A model generated the notes under the pieces. That model ran no database searches, was not told the origin of the DNA, and worked only from the letters and a program-made list of their open reading frames with translations. Shown piece after piece: positions 37,913 through 47,061 of a stretch of 64,000 nt of DNA (its first letter is position 1; every line of letters starts with the position of its first letter). The position numbers and the translations under genes are program-made. Source of the DNA: Aquimarina macrocephali JAMB N27 (GTDB lineage: Bacteria; Bacteroidota; Bacteroidia; Flavobacteriales; Flavobacteriaceae); the NCBI RefSeq assembly GCF_000520995.1, contig NZ_JACA01000049.1:17165-81164 (forward strand). Direction: 5' to 3'.

Positions 37913-39856
37913 ATGAACAAAAAAGTATTTTTTGGAACAGCATTTTTAATGTTGGGATCATCTGTTGTATTTGGACAGGAGATCCAAATAGATGAGGTGG
38001 TTAATGAGCTAGACGAGGTGGTTATTTCTGACTCTAAGTTTAGTTTGAAACGAGAACAAAGCGGTAAGGTAATTACTAAAATTACTGCTAAAGAACTAGA
38101 ACGTAGCCAGGGGCAATCTGTAGCTACAGTACTTGCAAGAGCAACAGGCTTGTTTATTAATGGTAACGGTAGCGCCGCTGGGCAAGACCTTGGAGTTTAT
38201 GTGCGTGGAGGGCGTAATCGTCAGGTAGTTATTAGAATTGATGGGGTAACAGTTAGTGATCCTTCTACTTCTTCTGGAGATTTTGATTTACGATTACTAT
38301 CGGTTAATCAAATACAGGAAATTGAAATTCTTAAAGGAGCATCGAGTACTTTATATGGTTCTGGAGCTGCGGCTGCAGTAATCAATATTATTACAAAATC
38401 TGAGAGTAAGAAAAAGATATCTGCTAGTTTTCAATCCAGTATAGGAACGAATCAATCTCAGGAAGATCAGGATTATGATATTAATGAATTTATAAACCTT
38501 GCATCGATTAACGGAACCTTGGGAAAAGTAAGCTATTTGGCAAGCGTAGGAAATCAGTTTAGTGATGGATTATCGGCAGCAGAGACCGAAGGAGCAGAAA
38601 GCGATGCATTTTCTAAATTTAATGTATATACCAAGTTAGGATATCGATGGAATGATAATTTTAGATTTCATTTTTTTGGAAATTTAGATCAATATAAAAA
38701 TGATTTCGATGCTGCGGCAGGAATAGATGGAGACAATCGATTTGAGAGTCAACAATTAAGAGCGGGATCTTTTTGGGAGATTAAGTACCCTAAGGGTAGT
38801 TTTACATTTACAAACAGTTTTGCATCCTTAGAAAGAGATCTTACCAAGTCTAGCTTTCCTTCAAGATATGAAGGTAATGTGCATACTTTTGATGCATATA
38901 ATAAATACACCTTTAACAATACACTACATACGGTTATTGGGGCTAATGGTTCGTATAGTAAATTTAGTCTTCTAAATATTCCTTTTGGTACTACAAATCT
39001 AGAAGAGACAATTAGTGATACCGATGCAGAATTTGATATTATTGACCCTTATATTAATATAGTATATGCTTCAGATTTTGGTTTTAATCTAAATGCAGGA
39101 GCGAGATATAATATTCATAGTACCTATGATAATCATGTTGTTTATACTATAAATCCATCATATACCCACACATTTGGAGATAATTATATTAAAGGATTAG
39201 CATCATATAGTACCGCATATATCACTCCGTCATTATTTCAGCTATATGATACGGCCTTCTTTACAGGAAATCCAGATCTTAAACCAGAAGAGAGTGCAAC
39301 TATAGAAGGAGGAATTGAATTATCTCATAAGAAGAAAGCTACGGTGAGTGTAGTTTATTTTAATCGTAAATCAGAAAACTTTATCACTTTTGACCCTACT
39401 ACTTTTGTGAATTTTAATTCACCCGATGATATAAAGGTAGATGGAGTAGAAGTAGAGGTGTCGACAACAGTTTTAGAGGACAAACTATCTGTAAAAGGGA
39501 ATTATACCTATACTAATATTGACAAATTAGACGATAATATCAGAATTCCTGAACATATGATTAATGCTAGTATTGGTTATCAATTAGGAAAAAAGACATA
39601 TACTTCGTTAAACTATCAGTATAATACCAAGCGTACAGATAACGATTTTGCTAATACAGACCCGGTTACTTTTGCCCCAACACAAGTTTCTCTTGATGGT
39701 TATGGTATATTAGATTTTTATATTAGTCACCGACTACTAAAAAATCTAAATATTTATGCAGCGATGCATAATATTACCAATGAAGATTATCAGGAGATTT
39801 TAGGATTTAGTACCAAAGGTAGAAATGCCAGAGTTGGAATTAATCTGGAATTCTAA
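37913..39856 (+). CDS. btuB: TonB-dependent receptor, cobalamin type (BtuB-like)
   Basis: Outer-membrane receptor of 647 aa. A signal peptide (about 1-22, ending VFGQ) is followed by a TonB-box-like acidic stretch, the plug domain (about 40-165; GQDLGVYVRGGRNRQVVIRIDGV and LKGASSTLYGSGAAAAVINI) and a 22-strand type barrel ending in Phe (GINLEF). The short plug-barrel size matches BtuB (about 600 aa) rather than SusC. The B12 riboswitch directly upstream makes corrinoid the likely substrate. A terminator follows the gene. Confidence 0.93.
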   Translation: MNKKVFFGTAFLMLGSSVVFGQEIQIDEVVNELDEVVISDSKFSLKREQSGKVITKITAKELERSQGQSVATVLARATGLFINGNGSAAGQDLGVYVRGGRNRQVVIRIDGVTVSDPSTSSGDFDLRLLSVNQIQEIEILKGASSTLYGSGAAAAVINIITKSESKKKISASFQSSIGTNQSQEDQDYDINEFINLASINGTLGKVSYLASVGNQFSDGLSAAETEGAESDAFSKFNVYTKLGYRWNDNFRFHFFGNLDQYKNDFDAAAGIDGDNRFESQQLRAGSFWEIKYPKGSFTFTNSFASLERDLTKSSFPSRYEGNVHTFDAYNKYTFNNTLHTVIGANGSYSKFSLLNIPFGTTNLEETISDTDAEFDIIDPYINIVYASDFGFNLNAGARYNIHSTYDNHVVYTINPSYTHTFGDNYIKGLASYSTAYITPSLFQLYDTAFFTGNPDLKPEESATIEGGIELSHKKKATVSVVYFNRKSENFITFDPTTFVNFNSPDDIKVDGVEVEVSTTVLEDKLSVKGNYTYTNIDKLDDNIRIPEHMINASIGYQLGKKTYTSLNYQYNTKRTDNDFANTDPVTFAPTQVSLDGYGILDFYISHRLLKNLNIYAAMHNITNEDYQEILGFSTKGRNARVGINLEF

Positions 39857-39878
39857 ATATTATAACCCGGGTTTAATC

Positions 39879-39911
39879 AAAAACTCCTGAACGAATAGTT
39901 CAGGAGTTTTT
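39879..39911. terminator. Intrinsic terminator after btuB
   Basis: AAAAACTCCTGAAC and GTTCAGGAGTTTTT form a 14-bp arm pair around GAATA. A- and T-runs on both sides allow use by both converging genes. Confidence 0.88.
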
Positions 39912-39929
39912 ACTTTTTTAGAGATTATA

Positions 39930-41375
39930 TTATTCTGCAGTGGGAAGATTGTTATCCCGATACATACGTTCATAAACGGGAGAAAACATTTTACTATTTC
40001 CAACACTTTCTAATTGTATTATATTATAATTTTTAGCACTTTTTGTACCTAAAATATTATCTATTGCAGCTTTAAAAAGAGGTTCATTTTCATCACCTAA
40101 AACCCCAAGATTAGAATAATCTTCTTCGATTTCTACTTCTGGAGAAAAACCACCGTGATAATCTGTAAAACCAACAGAGTTGCTGGATTTAAGAACTAAA
40201 GGTTGCATAGCATATGTATGTCCAGTGTTAGCACCTTGTCGTCCAAAATTATCAGAATCATATAATGTTATTGATGCTTGAAATTTTCCTCTTGTAGTGG
40301 CTCCTACCTGGATCACATTTATATGTGGGTCAAGCCCATTAATTACCAGCTCACTAGCCGAAGCAGAGCTTCTGGTAGTTAAAATATAAATTCTACTTAA
40401 ATTAAGACTATTAATGGCTTCACCTGTTCTGATTTGATTGTCAAAAAGATTGGTGCTTCCAAACTGTGCCTGTCGATCAGAGTTCCATTCTTCTGTCGAA
40501 AAAACCTGACCATTAAATTGCCCTGTAATCATACTCGATAAATCAATTGAAGTTGTAACAGATCCACCACCATTATATCTCAGATCTAATATTAAGTCAC
40601 TTACATTATCAGATACAAATTTTCCAAAGGCAGCATTAAGTTGAGTATCAAAATCTGCAGTAAAAGAATTATACATAAGGTATCCGACAGGGCTACCACC
40701 TACATCAATAGTTTTTGATATAAAAACAGGATTCTCGGTATATTGAACTTTGGTAAGTGAAATAGAAGTTCCTGTCGAGGTAACATTGGTACCATCAAAA
40801 GTTGCCAGACCTATGCTGTAACTATCAGTGCCTAATAGTCCTCTAAAATTTTGATCATTTATTTGGGTACCATTAACCGTATTAAAGATATCTCCTCTTT
40901 TTACTCCTTTGGCAGCTGCATCAGTCCCCGGTAGTACATAACGCACATACCCAAACACAAGAGACTGGTCGTTTGGATAACGCACAAGACCATACTCCAT
41001 ACCATTATTCTTTGTAATACCGTCAAAAGCTTGTTCTAATGCAATATAGTCATCTACAACCCAGCTAAATTGATCAACTTTTACTTGCTCTCCGCCCACC
41101 AATACTGTTTGTTTAGATTTTAATTCTTCAAAAAGTGCTTCAGGAGTAGAAAATCCTTCTAAAAATTGTATGTATTCCTGATTAGAAGGAAAACGATTAT
41201 TTGCCAAATCAGGGACATCTGCTTTGTATAAGTAATAGAGATTTAATCCTTTCCAGATAAAATCATTTATTTCTGGTGCACCAGAAACACGGGGTACATC
41301 ATCGTTATCATCAAAACATGCCGTAAGCAGGTTACCAACGAAAAGCAATAGTGCAAAATACTTTATGTACTTCAT
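39930..41375 (-). CDS. S41 family peptidase lipoprotein
   Basis: C-terminal-processing-peptidase-like lipoprotein of 481 aa (lipobox LTAC, Cys20, then an Asp-rich DDNDD). A PDZ-like domain lies at about 140-210 (YVLPGTDAAAKGVKRGDIF). The S41 core shows DLRYNGGG (about 264) and a serine-rich catalytic segment TRSSASASELVINGL (about 333-347). It is separate in sequence from the S41 protein at 9.7-11.2 kb, which lacks the lipobox. It is convergent with the TonB receptor gene and divergent from the sigma factor gene. Confidence 0.9.
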   Translation of the reverse strand: MKYIKYFALLLFVGNLLTACFDDNDDVPRVSGAPEINDFIWKGLNLYYLYKADVPDLANNRFPSNQEYIQFLEGFSTPEALFEELKSKQTVLVGGEQVKVDQFSWVVDDYIALEQAFDGITKNNGMEYGLVRYPNDQSLVFGYVRYVLPGTDAAAKGVKRGDIFNTVNGTQINDQNFRGLLGTDSYSIGLATFDGTNVTSTGTSISLTKVQYTENPVFISKTIDVGGSPVGYLMYNSFTADFDTQLNAAFGKFVSDNVSDLILDLRYNGGGSVTTSIDLSSMITGQFNGQVFSTEEWNSDRQAQFGSTNLFDNQIRTGEAINSLNLSRIYILTTRSSASASELVINGLDPHINVIQVGATTRGKFQASITLYDSDNFGRQGANTGHTYAMQPLVLKSSNSVGFTDYHGGFSPEVEIEEDYSNLGVLGDENEPLFKAAIDNILGTKSAKNYNIIQLESVGNSKMFSPVYERMYRDNNLPTAE

Positions 41376-41602
41376 CTATTTTTATATTTATTGTTTTTAT
41401 TTGCCTAATGAAATTCATCAATAATCATTCCGAGAAGAATAAAAATGATAGTTATACTTATTTCATATTGACCTTACTTCTTAGTATAAAGCGATAAATG
41501 TAACTACTTTATTATAATTTTAAAAAAGATTGTAACAAATTACTTAGATAGTCGTCTCCCTTATATAAAGCTGACAAAGTTTTATGAAAACCACCAACCA
41601 AA

Positions 41603-42112
41603 ATGAAAGAAGGAGCATTTATAACGCTTACAAACGGATTTAAAGATAAGCTTTTTAGGTTAGCTAAACGTTTGCTTGTAAGTAATGAAGAAGCAGAAGA
41701 TGCTACACAAGAAGTATTACTGAAGCTATGGAAGAATAAGAGTAAAATGGCTGAGTATAAAAATGTAGAAGCTTTTGCGATGACAATGACTAAGAATTAT
41801 TGTTATGATAAGCTTAAGGCAAAAGAAACAGGAAACCTAAAAATTGTACATAGTAATTATAAGGACGAGAGACCTTCATTACAACGAGAATTAGAAGCTA
41901 GAGATAGTTTAGATTGGGTTGGTAAGATTATGGATAGTCTGCCAGAACAACAACGAATGATTATCCAACTTAGAGATATAGAACAATATAATAATGCAGA
42001 AATAGCAGATATGCTGGGGCTTAATGAAACAGCAGTTAGGGTTGCATTATCAAGAGGAAGAAAAAAAATTAGAGTAGAATTATTAAAAAAACACAATTAT
42101 GGAGTTGTCTAA
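41603..42112 (+). CDS. ECF RNA polymerase sigma factor
   Basis: Sigma-70 family ECF factor of 169 aa. Region 2 (about 10-75; EEAEDATQEVLLKLWKNK) and region 4 (about 108-160; LPEQQRMIIQLRDIEQYNNAEIADMLGLNETAVRVALSRGRKKI) are complete. It heads an operon: its stop overlaps the next ATG by 14 bp, and two DUF4252 genes follow. This arrangement is common in Bacteroidota. The signal is unknown. Confidence 0.93.
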   Translation: MKEGAFITLTNGFKDKLFRLAKRLLVSNEEAEDATQEVLLKLWKNKSKMAEYKNVEAFAMTMTKNYCYDKLKAKETGNLKIVHSNYKDERPSLQRELEARDSLDWVGKIMDSLPEQQRMIIQLRDIEQYNNAEIADMLGLNETAVRVALSRGRKKIRVELLKKHNYGVV

Positions 42113-42539
42113 CATAGAAAAATTACTAGAGAAGTATTTCGAAGGCGAAACCACCGTTTCTGAAGAAAAAGAATTAAAGGTTTACTTTACCAGAGAAACT
42201 GTGCCGTCGCATTTGGAGAAATACAAAGATCTATTTCAATATTTTTCTGAAGAGAGTACCATAACGGCTACCAAGGATCTAAAATTAAATACCAGTAGTA
42301 GAAAATCCAGATACGCCTGGATGGGTATTGCAGCATCAATAGCTTTGATTGCAGGGATATTTTTAACAAATATGCCACCAAACCCAGACGAAGCTCTTGG
42401 AACATATGAAGATCCAGAAATAGCTTTACAGGAAACCAAAAAAATCCTCAATATGGTTTCGCAATTAATGAATGAGGGCAAACAGGAATTAGTGTACCTG
42501 AACGAATTTGAAAACACTACCGAAAAATTAACAAAATAA
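42099..42539 (+). CDS. Putative anti-sigma-like membrane protein
   Basis: Protein of 146 aa with a cytoplasmic N-terminal part (about 1-68; LLEKYFEGETTVSEEKELKVYF resembles the start of FecR-like or zf-HC2-like anti-sigma proteins without the Zn ligands), one membrane helix (about 72-90) and a short periplasmic tail. Position directly after the ECF sigma gene, with overlap, suggests it binds and holds the sigma factor. That is inference from context and topology. Confidence 0.75.
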   Translation: MELSNIEKLLEKYFEGETTVSEEKELKVYFTRETVPSHLEKYKDLFQYFSEESTITATKDLKLNTSSRKSRYAWMGIAASIALIAGIFLTNMPPNPDEALGTYEDPEIALQETKKILNMVSQLMNEGKQELVYLNEFENTTEKLTK

Positions 42540-42609
42540 ATACAAACGACTACCTGAAAAACACTGTTGATAAAACAGGATGTAGTAAGGGAATTAAATT
42601 TTAAATATT

Positions 42610-43149
42610 ATGAACAAGTTAGCAATTATTTTAGCCTTTGCAATATTACCATATGTGTCTAACGCACAAAGTAATTTTGATAAATATGAAGATATGAAAG
42701 GCGTATCTTCTGTAGTAGTAACCAGTAAAATGTTTAAACTACTAAGTAAAATTGAATTAGAAAGTAATGATGCCGAAGTACAAGAGTACATGAATCTGGT
42801 AGAAAACATAAAAAACATCAAGGTCTTTGCTACAGAAAACAAAGAAGTAGGACAGAAGATGAGAGCAGATGTAAGTAGTTACCTTAAGAGTTCTTCTCTA
42901 GAAGAGTTAATGAGAGTAAAAAGTGACGGGAAAAATGTAAAGTTTTACTCTAAGCCAGGAAAAGATGATGATCATGTAAGTGAATTGTTTATGTTTCTTG
43001 ATGGAGTACAAAATGATGGAAACGGACCCAATACTGTAGTGCTTACTATAACTGGAGATATTGATTTAAAACAAGTCTCTAAAATTGCAGATCACCTTAA
43101 TGTACCTGGTGGAGAAGAATTAAAGCACGTAAAAAAGAAAGGAAACTAA
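42610..43149 (+). CDS. DUF4252 protein, exported
   Basis: Exported protein of 179 aa with a signal peptide (about 1-20, ending SNAQ) and a DUF4252 domain over most of its length (YEDMKGVSSVVVTSKMFKLL; GDIDLKQVSKIADHLNVPGG). The function of the family is unknown. It is the third gene of the ECF sigma operon and a relative of the next one. A hairpin follows it. Confidence 0.85.
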   Translation: MNKLAIILAFAILPYVSNAQSNFDKYEDMKGVSSVVVTSKMFKLLSKIELESNDAEVQEYMNLVENIKNIKVFATENKEVGQKMRADVSSYLKSSSLEELMRVKSDGKNVKFYSKPGKDDDHVSELFMFLDGVQNDGNGPNTVVLTITGDIDLKQVSKIADHLNVPGGEELKHVKKKGN

Positions 43150-43172
43150 TTAGATATTAGGTATAAAAAAAA

Positions 43173-43215
43173 GATCCAGATTTCTTCTAACTGTGAGGTT
43201 AGAAGAAATTTGATC
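43173..43215. terminator. Hairpin between the DUF4252 genes
   Basis: GATC-CAG-ATTTCTTCTAAC pairs with GTTAGAAGAAAT-TT-GATC around TGTGAG. The A-run is before rather than after the stem, so on the plus strand it may be a partial terminator or an RNA-stability element between the two genes. Confidence 0.55.
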
Positions 43216-43284
43216 TAAAAACATCAATCAAAAATAATCAATCAACCAACCCACCAGTTTAGGCAGGTGAAAAAAATAATAGAA

Positions 43285-43830
43285 ATGAAAAATGTGTATA
43301 AAATTTTAGGCATTGTAAGTATATCTCTAATGATGAGCTGCAGTAGCGAACCTTCACTACAAAAGTATTTTGTAGACCACCAGGGAGATGCTGATTTTAT
43401 AGCCGTAGATGTACCGACTAGTCTTTTGGATAAAGAAACCATAGAACTTAATAGTGACGAGAGAGAAGCATTAGAAAGTATAAAAAAGGTCAACTTTTTG
43501 GCTTTGAAACTTACTAAAAGTAATCAAGGTAGATACGAAGAAGAGAGCGCAGCGATAAAAAAGATATTAGATACTGACACCTATGAAACCTTAATGCGAT
43601 TTGGATCAGACGGAACCAAAGCGGTACTTAAATATCAAGGAGAAGAAGATGATATCGATGAGGTTATCGTTTTTGCCAAAAATAATGAAAAAGGACTAGC
43701 ATTAGTACGTGTATTGGGAGATAATATGAGACCCGAAAAAATGGCTATGCTTATGAAATCTGTAGAAAAAGGTAAAATTAACCTTGATGCTTTTAAAGAA
43801 ATAGCACAGACTATTGATATTGATGATTAA
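43285..43830 (+). CDS. DUF4252 lipoprotein
   Basis: Second DUF4252 protein, about 181 aa. I start at the ATG at 43285 (MKNVYKILGIVSISLMMSC, lipobox Cys19); a GTG six codons earlier adds only basic residues. The mature part keeps the family pattern (LALKLTKSNQGRYEEESAAIKKIL; VLGDNMRPEKMAMLM). It is a distant paralogue of the preceding gene but tethered as a lipoprotein. A strong terminator follows. Confidence 0.85.
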   Translation: MKNVYKILGIVSISLMMSCSSEPSLQKYFVDHQGDADFIAVDVPTSLLDKETIELNSDEREALESIKKVNFLALKLTKSNQGRYEEESAAIKKILDTDTYETLMRFGSDGTKAVLKYQGEEDDIDEVIVFAKNNEKGLALVRVLGDNMRPEKMAMLMKSVEKGKINLDAFKEIAQTIDIDD

Positions 43831-43846
43831 TCAATAATAACAATAT

Positions 43847-43884
43847 AAAAAAAAGAGGCTGTTGAAAAACAGCCTCTTTTTTTT
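43847..43884. terminator. Bidirectional terminator
   Basis: AAAAGAGGCTGTT-GAAA-AACAGCCTCTTTT with an A-run before and a T-run after. It lies between the DUF4252 lipoprotein gene and the converging purB. Confidence 0.92.
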
Positions 43885-43902
43885 ATGGTTAAAATCTATT
43901 AC

Positions 43903-45246
43903 TTATATCCCTGTATAATTAGAAGGTGTAATTTGTTTTAACTCTGATTTTATAGGTTCAGAAACATCAAGAGTTTCAATAAAGTCAGCAATAGAATTTT
44001 GATTTATCTTTTCGTTAGTACGAGTAAGACCTTTTAGTGCTTCATAAGGATTTGGATATCCTTCTCGTCTTAGTATAGTCTGTATAGCTTCTGCAACAAC
44101 AGCCCAGTTATTTTCAAGATCTTCTGCAAATTTATTTTCATTCAGTAAAAGTTTGTTTAATCCTTTCAGCGTAGCTTGAAAAGCAATCAGCGTATGTCCA
44201 AATGGTACTCCGACATTTCTAAGTACTGTACTATCGGTAAGATCACGTTGTAATCGACTTACAGGTAGTTTTGCAGCAAGATGCTCGAATATAGCATTTG
44301 CTATCCCCAGATTACCTTCGCTATTTTCAAAATCAATAGGATTTACTTTATGCGGCATAGCCGAAGAACCCACTTCTCCTTTTTTTATTTTTTGCTTAAA
44401 ATAATCCATAGATACATAGGTCCATACATCGCGATCCAGATCCAGTATAATAGTATTAATACGTTTTAAACCATCAAACAGTGCAGCCATATGATCATAG
44501 TGCTCAATCTGAGTAGTAGGGAAAGAATGATGAAGACCTAGTTTTTCTTGCACAAAATGAGTCCCAAAAGCTTTCCAGTCGATATCTGGGTAAGCAACTT
44601 TATGTGCGTTGTAATTTCCTGTAGCACCGCCAAATTTTGCTGCACTTGGTATATCTTTTAATAAATCAAATTGTGCTTCGATTCTGGTGACATATACCTG
44701 AAACTCTTTTCCTAATCGGGTAGGAGAGGCAGGTTGACCATGAGTACGAGCAAGCATAGGTATGGCAGACCATTCTTCTACCAAAGATTTTAGTTTTGTT
44801 AACAGTGCATTGTACTCTGGGATATAAACACTACTAATAGCTTCCTTGATACTTAATGGTACCGCAGTATTATTAATATCCTGAGAGGTTAATCCAAAAT
44901 GGATAAACTCTTTATATTGTTGTAGCCCAAGAGCATCAAATTTCTCTTTGATAAAATACTCTACAGCTTTTACATCATGATTAGTTACTTTTTCAATGTC
45001 TTTTATTGCCGAGGCATCCTCACTAGAAAAAGCAGTGTAAATCTCTCTTAATTTATCAAATAAAGAGGTTTCGATACCTTGTAATTGTGGTAGCGGTAGC
45101 TCGCATAAGGCGATAAAATATTCAATTTCTACGAGTACACGATATTTGATTAAGGCTTCTTCACTAAAAAATGCACTAAGAGATTTGGTCTTTGATGCGT
45201 AACGCCCATCTATAGGTGAGATTGCTTGCAAAGGGAATAATGACAT
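43903..45246 (-). CDS. purB: Adenylosuccinate lyase
   Basis: PurB (447 aa) cleaves adenylosuccinate to AMP and SAICAR to AICAR, two steps of purine synthesis. The fumarase/aspartase superfamily signature is clear in GSSAMPHKVNPIDFENSEGN (catalytic loop), with TSQDINNTAV and ARTHGQPASPTRLG for the other active-site regions. I start at the ATG for MSLFPLQAISPIDGRY (45244-45246), as an upstream TTG would add only a short basic lead. A TATCTTTG -7-like element lies at 45268-45275 on the minus strand. Confidence 0.95.
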   Translation of the reverse strand: MSLFPLQAISPIDGRYASKTKSLSAFFSEEALIKYRVLVEIEYFIALCELPLPQLQGIETSLFDKLREIYTAFSSEDASAIKDIEKVTNHDVKAVEYFIKEKFDALGLQQYKEFIHFGLTSQDINNTAVPLSIKEAISSVYIPEYNALLTKLKSLVEEWSAIPMLARTHGQPASPTRLGKEFQVYVTRIEAQFDLLKDIPSAAKFGGATGNYNAHKVAYPDIDWKAFGTHFVQEKLGLHHSFPTTQIEHYDHMAALFDGLKRINTIILDLDRDVWTYVSMDYFKQKIKKGEVGSSAMPHKVNPIDFENSEGNLGIANAIFEHLAAKLPVSRLQRDLTDSTVLRNVGVPFGHTLIAFQATLKGLNKLLLNENKFAEDLENNWAVVAEAIQTILRREGYPNPYEALKGLTRTNEKINQNSIADFIETLDVSEPIKSELKQITPSNYTGI

Positions 45247-45267
45247 AATTTTCTTTTTTTGAAGCTG

Positions 45268-45275
45268 CAAAGATA
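45268..45275 (-). promoter_or_regulatory. Candidate -7 element of purB
   Basis: TATCTTTG on the minus strand matches TAnnTTTG and lies 22 bp before the purB ATG. No clear TTG was found at the expected upstream distance, so the call is tentative. Confidence 0.4.
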
Positions 45276-45340
45276 ATTTAATTAATTGCGAATTACGAAG
45301 TACAGGCTATGAATTTTGAAAGTTTGAGGTTTCCGCCACC

Positions 45341-45358
45341 CTGAGTTTGTCGAAGGCC
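45341..45358. repeat. REP-like fragment
   Basis: CCTGAGTTTGTCGAAGGC is a short intergenic palindromic-type fragment. Related copies are seen near 47885-47906, 52997-53019 and 57697-57710 (opposite orientation). Confidence 0.5.
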
Positions 45359-45366
45359 TGATTCCT

Positions 45367-45921
45367 TTACCCAATTTTTTTCAAGACCATTCGAGAGCGT
45401 GCTTTATAAGCTGCGCTACCTGTATTGTAATTATTCTCTAGTGTTATTTTAAGTTCGGGATGTACCCATTCGAATTCTGTACCCAATAGATATAAGGATG
45501 TCATGGCATATGCTTTTGGAGCCACTTTTTGATCTGTGATGATCCAGTCGAAGCATAGTTCTGTTATTTTTTCGCGATGTACCTTAGTTAGGGATGCTCT
45601 CACTTTAGGATTCTTTTTTTGGTAATAGGCAATGCTTAGATATTCAAATATTTTTGCCATTGGTCTTACAGCAGGATGTTGATATACATTAGGCACAATG
45701 CTAATCAACCGATCAAGATAAGGGAGGATAGCTATAAGATCGTGCTTACATAAAAATTCGAGTCCCCAGGAAGCTCTACACGAGATTTCATCATCTACCT
45801 GGGCACATATGTTTAATAAATCAGGAAGCAATGCCGGATTCTCAAGGATTAAATTAGCAAAATGCTTCCTCTTTTCACGAGAATGATCTACGGTAGTTAA
45901 TACGTCTTCGAGCAATATCAT
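45367..45921 (-). CDS. HEAT/ARM-like helical protein
   Basis: Protein of 184 aa predicted to be all-helical. Repeated helix pairs with the look of HEAT repeats are seen (ALLPDLLNICAQVDDEISCRASWGLEFLCKHDLIAILPYLDRL and SLYLLGTEFEWVHPEL in parts). It lies just upstream of purB on the same strand with a 120-bp gap. No enzyme motif was found and the role is unknown. Confidence 0.7.
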   Translation of the reverse strand: MILLEDVLTTVDHSREKRKHFANLILENPALLPDLLNICAQVDDEISCRASWGLEFLCKHDLIAILPYLDRLISIVPNVYQHPAVRPMAKIFEYLSIAYYQKKNPKVRASLTKVHREKITELCFDWIITDQKVAPKAYAMTSLYLLGTEFEWVHPELKITLENNYNTGSAAYKARSRMVLKKIG

Positions 45922-46210
45922 AAATAATAGATGTCTTCAGAATAGAAGATTATTAGGTACTTTGATGATTCTTTTCAATTTCAAAAATAAGCAAATAAAA
46001 ATATGGATCCCAAATACTATCAGCATTCTAAAATTGAAACTCTAATCTAGCCTGGGATGATAAGGATGATTAATCTTCTGCAAACCCGAATTAATAATAA
46101 TTACTTGTTAAAACCGTTATGTCTTCTATAACAGGCAATTATCATCTTATTGGGGTTGAAGCCATATGGAGCATTTGTTTTTGGTAAGTGTCTTTTTAAA
46201 GAAGAACAAA

Positions 46211-46735
46211 ATGATAAAAAGAATTCTTTTTCTATTCGTGTTGGTTTTTTTGATATCACAGTTTTTAAGACCAACTAAAAACGAAGCAAGCTACGATAGT
46301 ATTGCTACGTTCGAAGCAGCTACAACGGTTTCTGCAGAGGTTAAATCAATTTTGCAGAATCAATGTTATGATTGTCATAGTAGTGTCACACAATATCCCT
46401 GGTATATGGAGGTTAGTCCAGTTTCACATTGGATGGCCTATCATATAAAAGAGGGAAAAGAACATTTTAATGTATCTGAGTGGGAGTTCTATACCGATAA
46501 ACAAAAGGATCATAAGCTAGAAGAGTTTATAGAAATGATAGAGAAGAAAGAAATGCCTTTAGAATCCTATACCTGGATGCATGGTAAACTACCAGCTAAT
46601 GATGCAGAAAAACTAATCAATTGGGCCAAAGAAACCCGTGAGACAATAACCAAAGGTAAAGAGAAACCACAGGAAAAAGCAACAGATTCGTTGCCTGTAA
46701 AAGTATCAGATTCGACTGTAGTGGATAGTATTTGA
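46211..46735 (+). CDS. Haem-binding-domain protein with CxxCH
   Basis: Membrane-anchored protein of about 174 aa. I start at the ATG for MIKRILFLFVLVFLISQF (46211); an upstream in-frame ATG adds 15 residues without need. A signal anchor (about 4-19) is followed by the Haem_bd domain, with the c-type haem site Cys52-Tyr-Asp-Cys-His56. WYMEVSPVSHWMAYHIKEGK and SYTWMHGKLPANDAEKLINWA are typical of this family. It should sit in the periplasm with one covalent haem. No oxidoreductase partner is adjacent. Confidence 0.88.
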   Translation: MIKRILFLFVLVFLISQFLRPTKNEASYDSIATFEAATTVSAEVKSILQNQCYDCHSSVTQYPWYMEVSPVSHWMAYHIKEGKEHFNVSEWEFYTDKQKDHKLEEFIEMIEKKEMPLESYTWMHGKLPANDAEKLINWAKETRETITKGKEKPQEKATDSLPVKVSDSTVVDSI

Positions 46736-47061
46736 TCTTATTTGTGATATATAACCTTCAGGTTGAGATATAAAAAAACGTCTATTGAATGTGATAACGT
46801 TCTAAAGCAGGGCTTTGAAAGATTTTTTCACCAGTATAAGATTTGTTTTGTGTTTGCAACATCTATGAAGCCTTGGAAAGATTTTAGCAAAACTAATCTG
46901 GTTTTCAGTGCAACTGAAAAATACCTTACGACATAGCGTAAGCTGTGGGCGAGATGATGTGGTTGGTTGCCTTTTCTTTTGTTTCTGTTTGCTGCTGGGC
47001 AAGCAAAGAAAATGAAAATAAAGTTGAATCAAAGTTATTTTATTTAAACAGGAATAAATAA
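46736..47061. other. Intergenic region, nothing firmly recognised
   Basis: A 326-bp gap between convergent genes. A leftward reading frame covers much of it but its translation (Lys/Gln/Ser-rich centre) looks like non-coding sequence. I call no gene. Confidence 0.4.
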
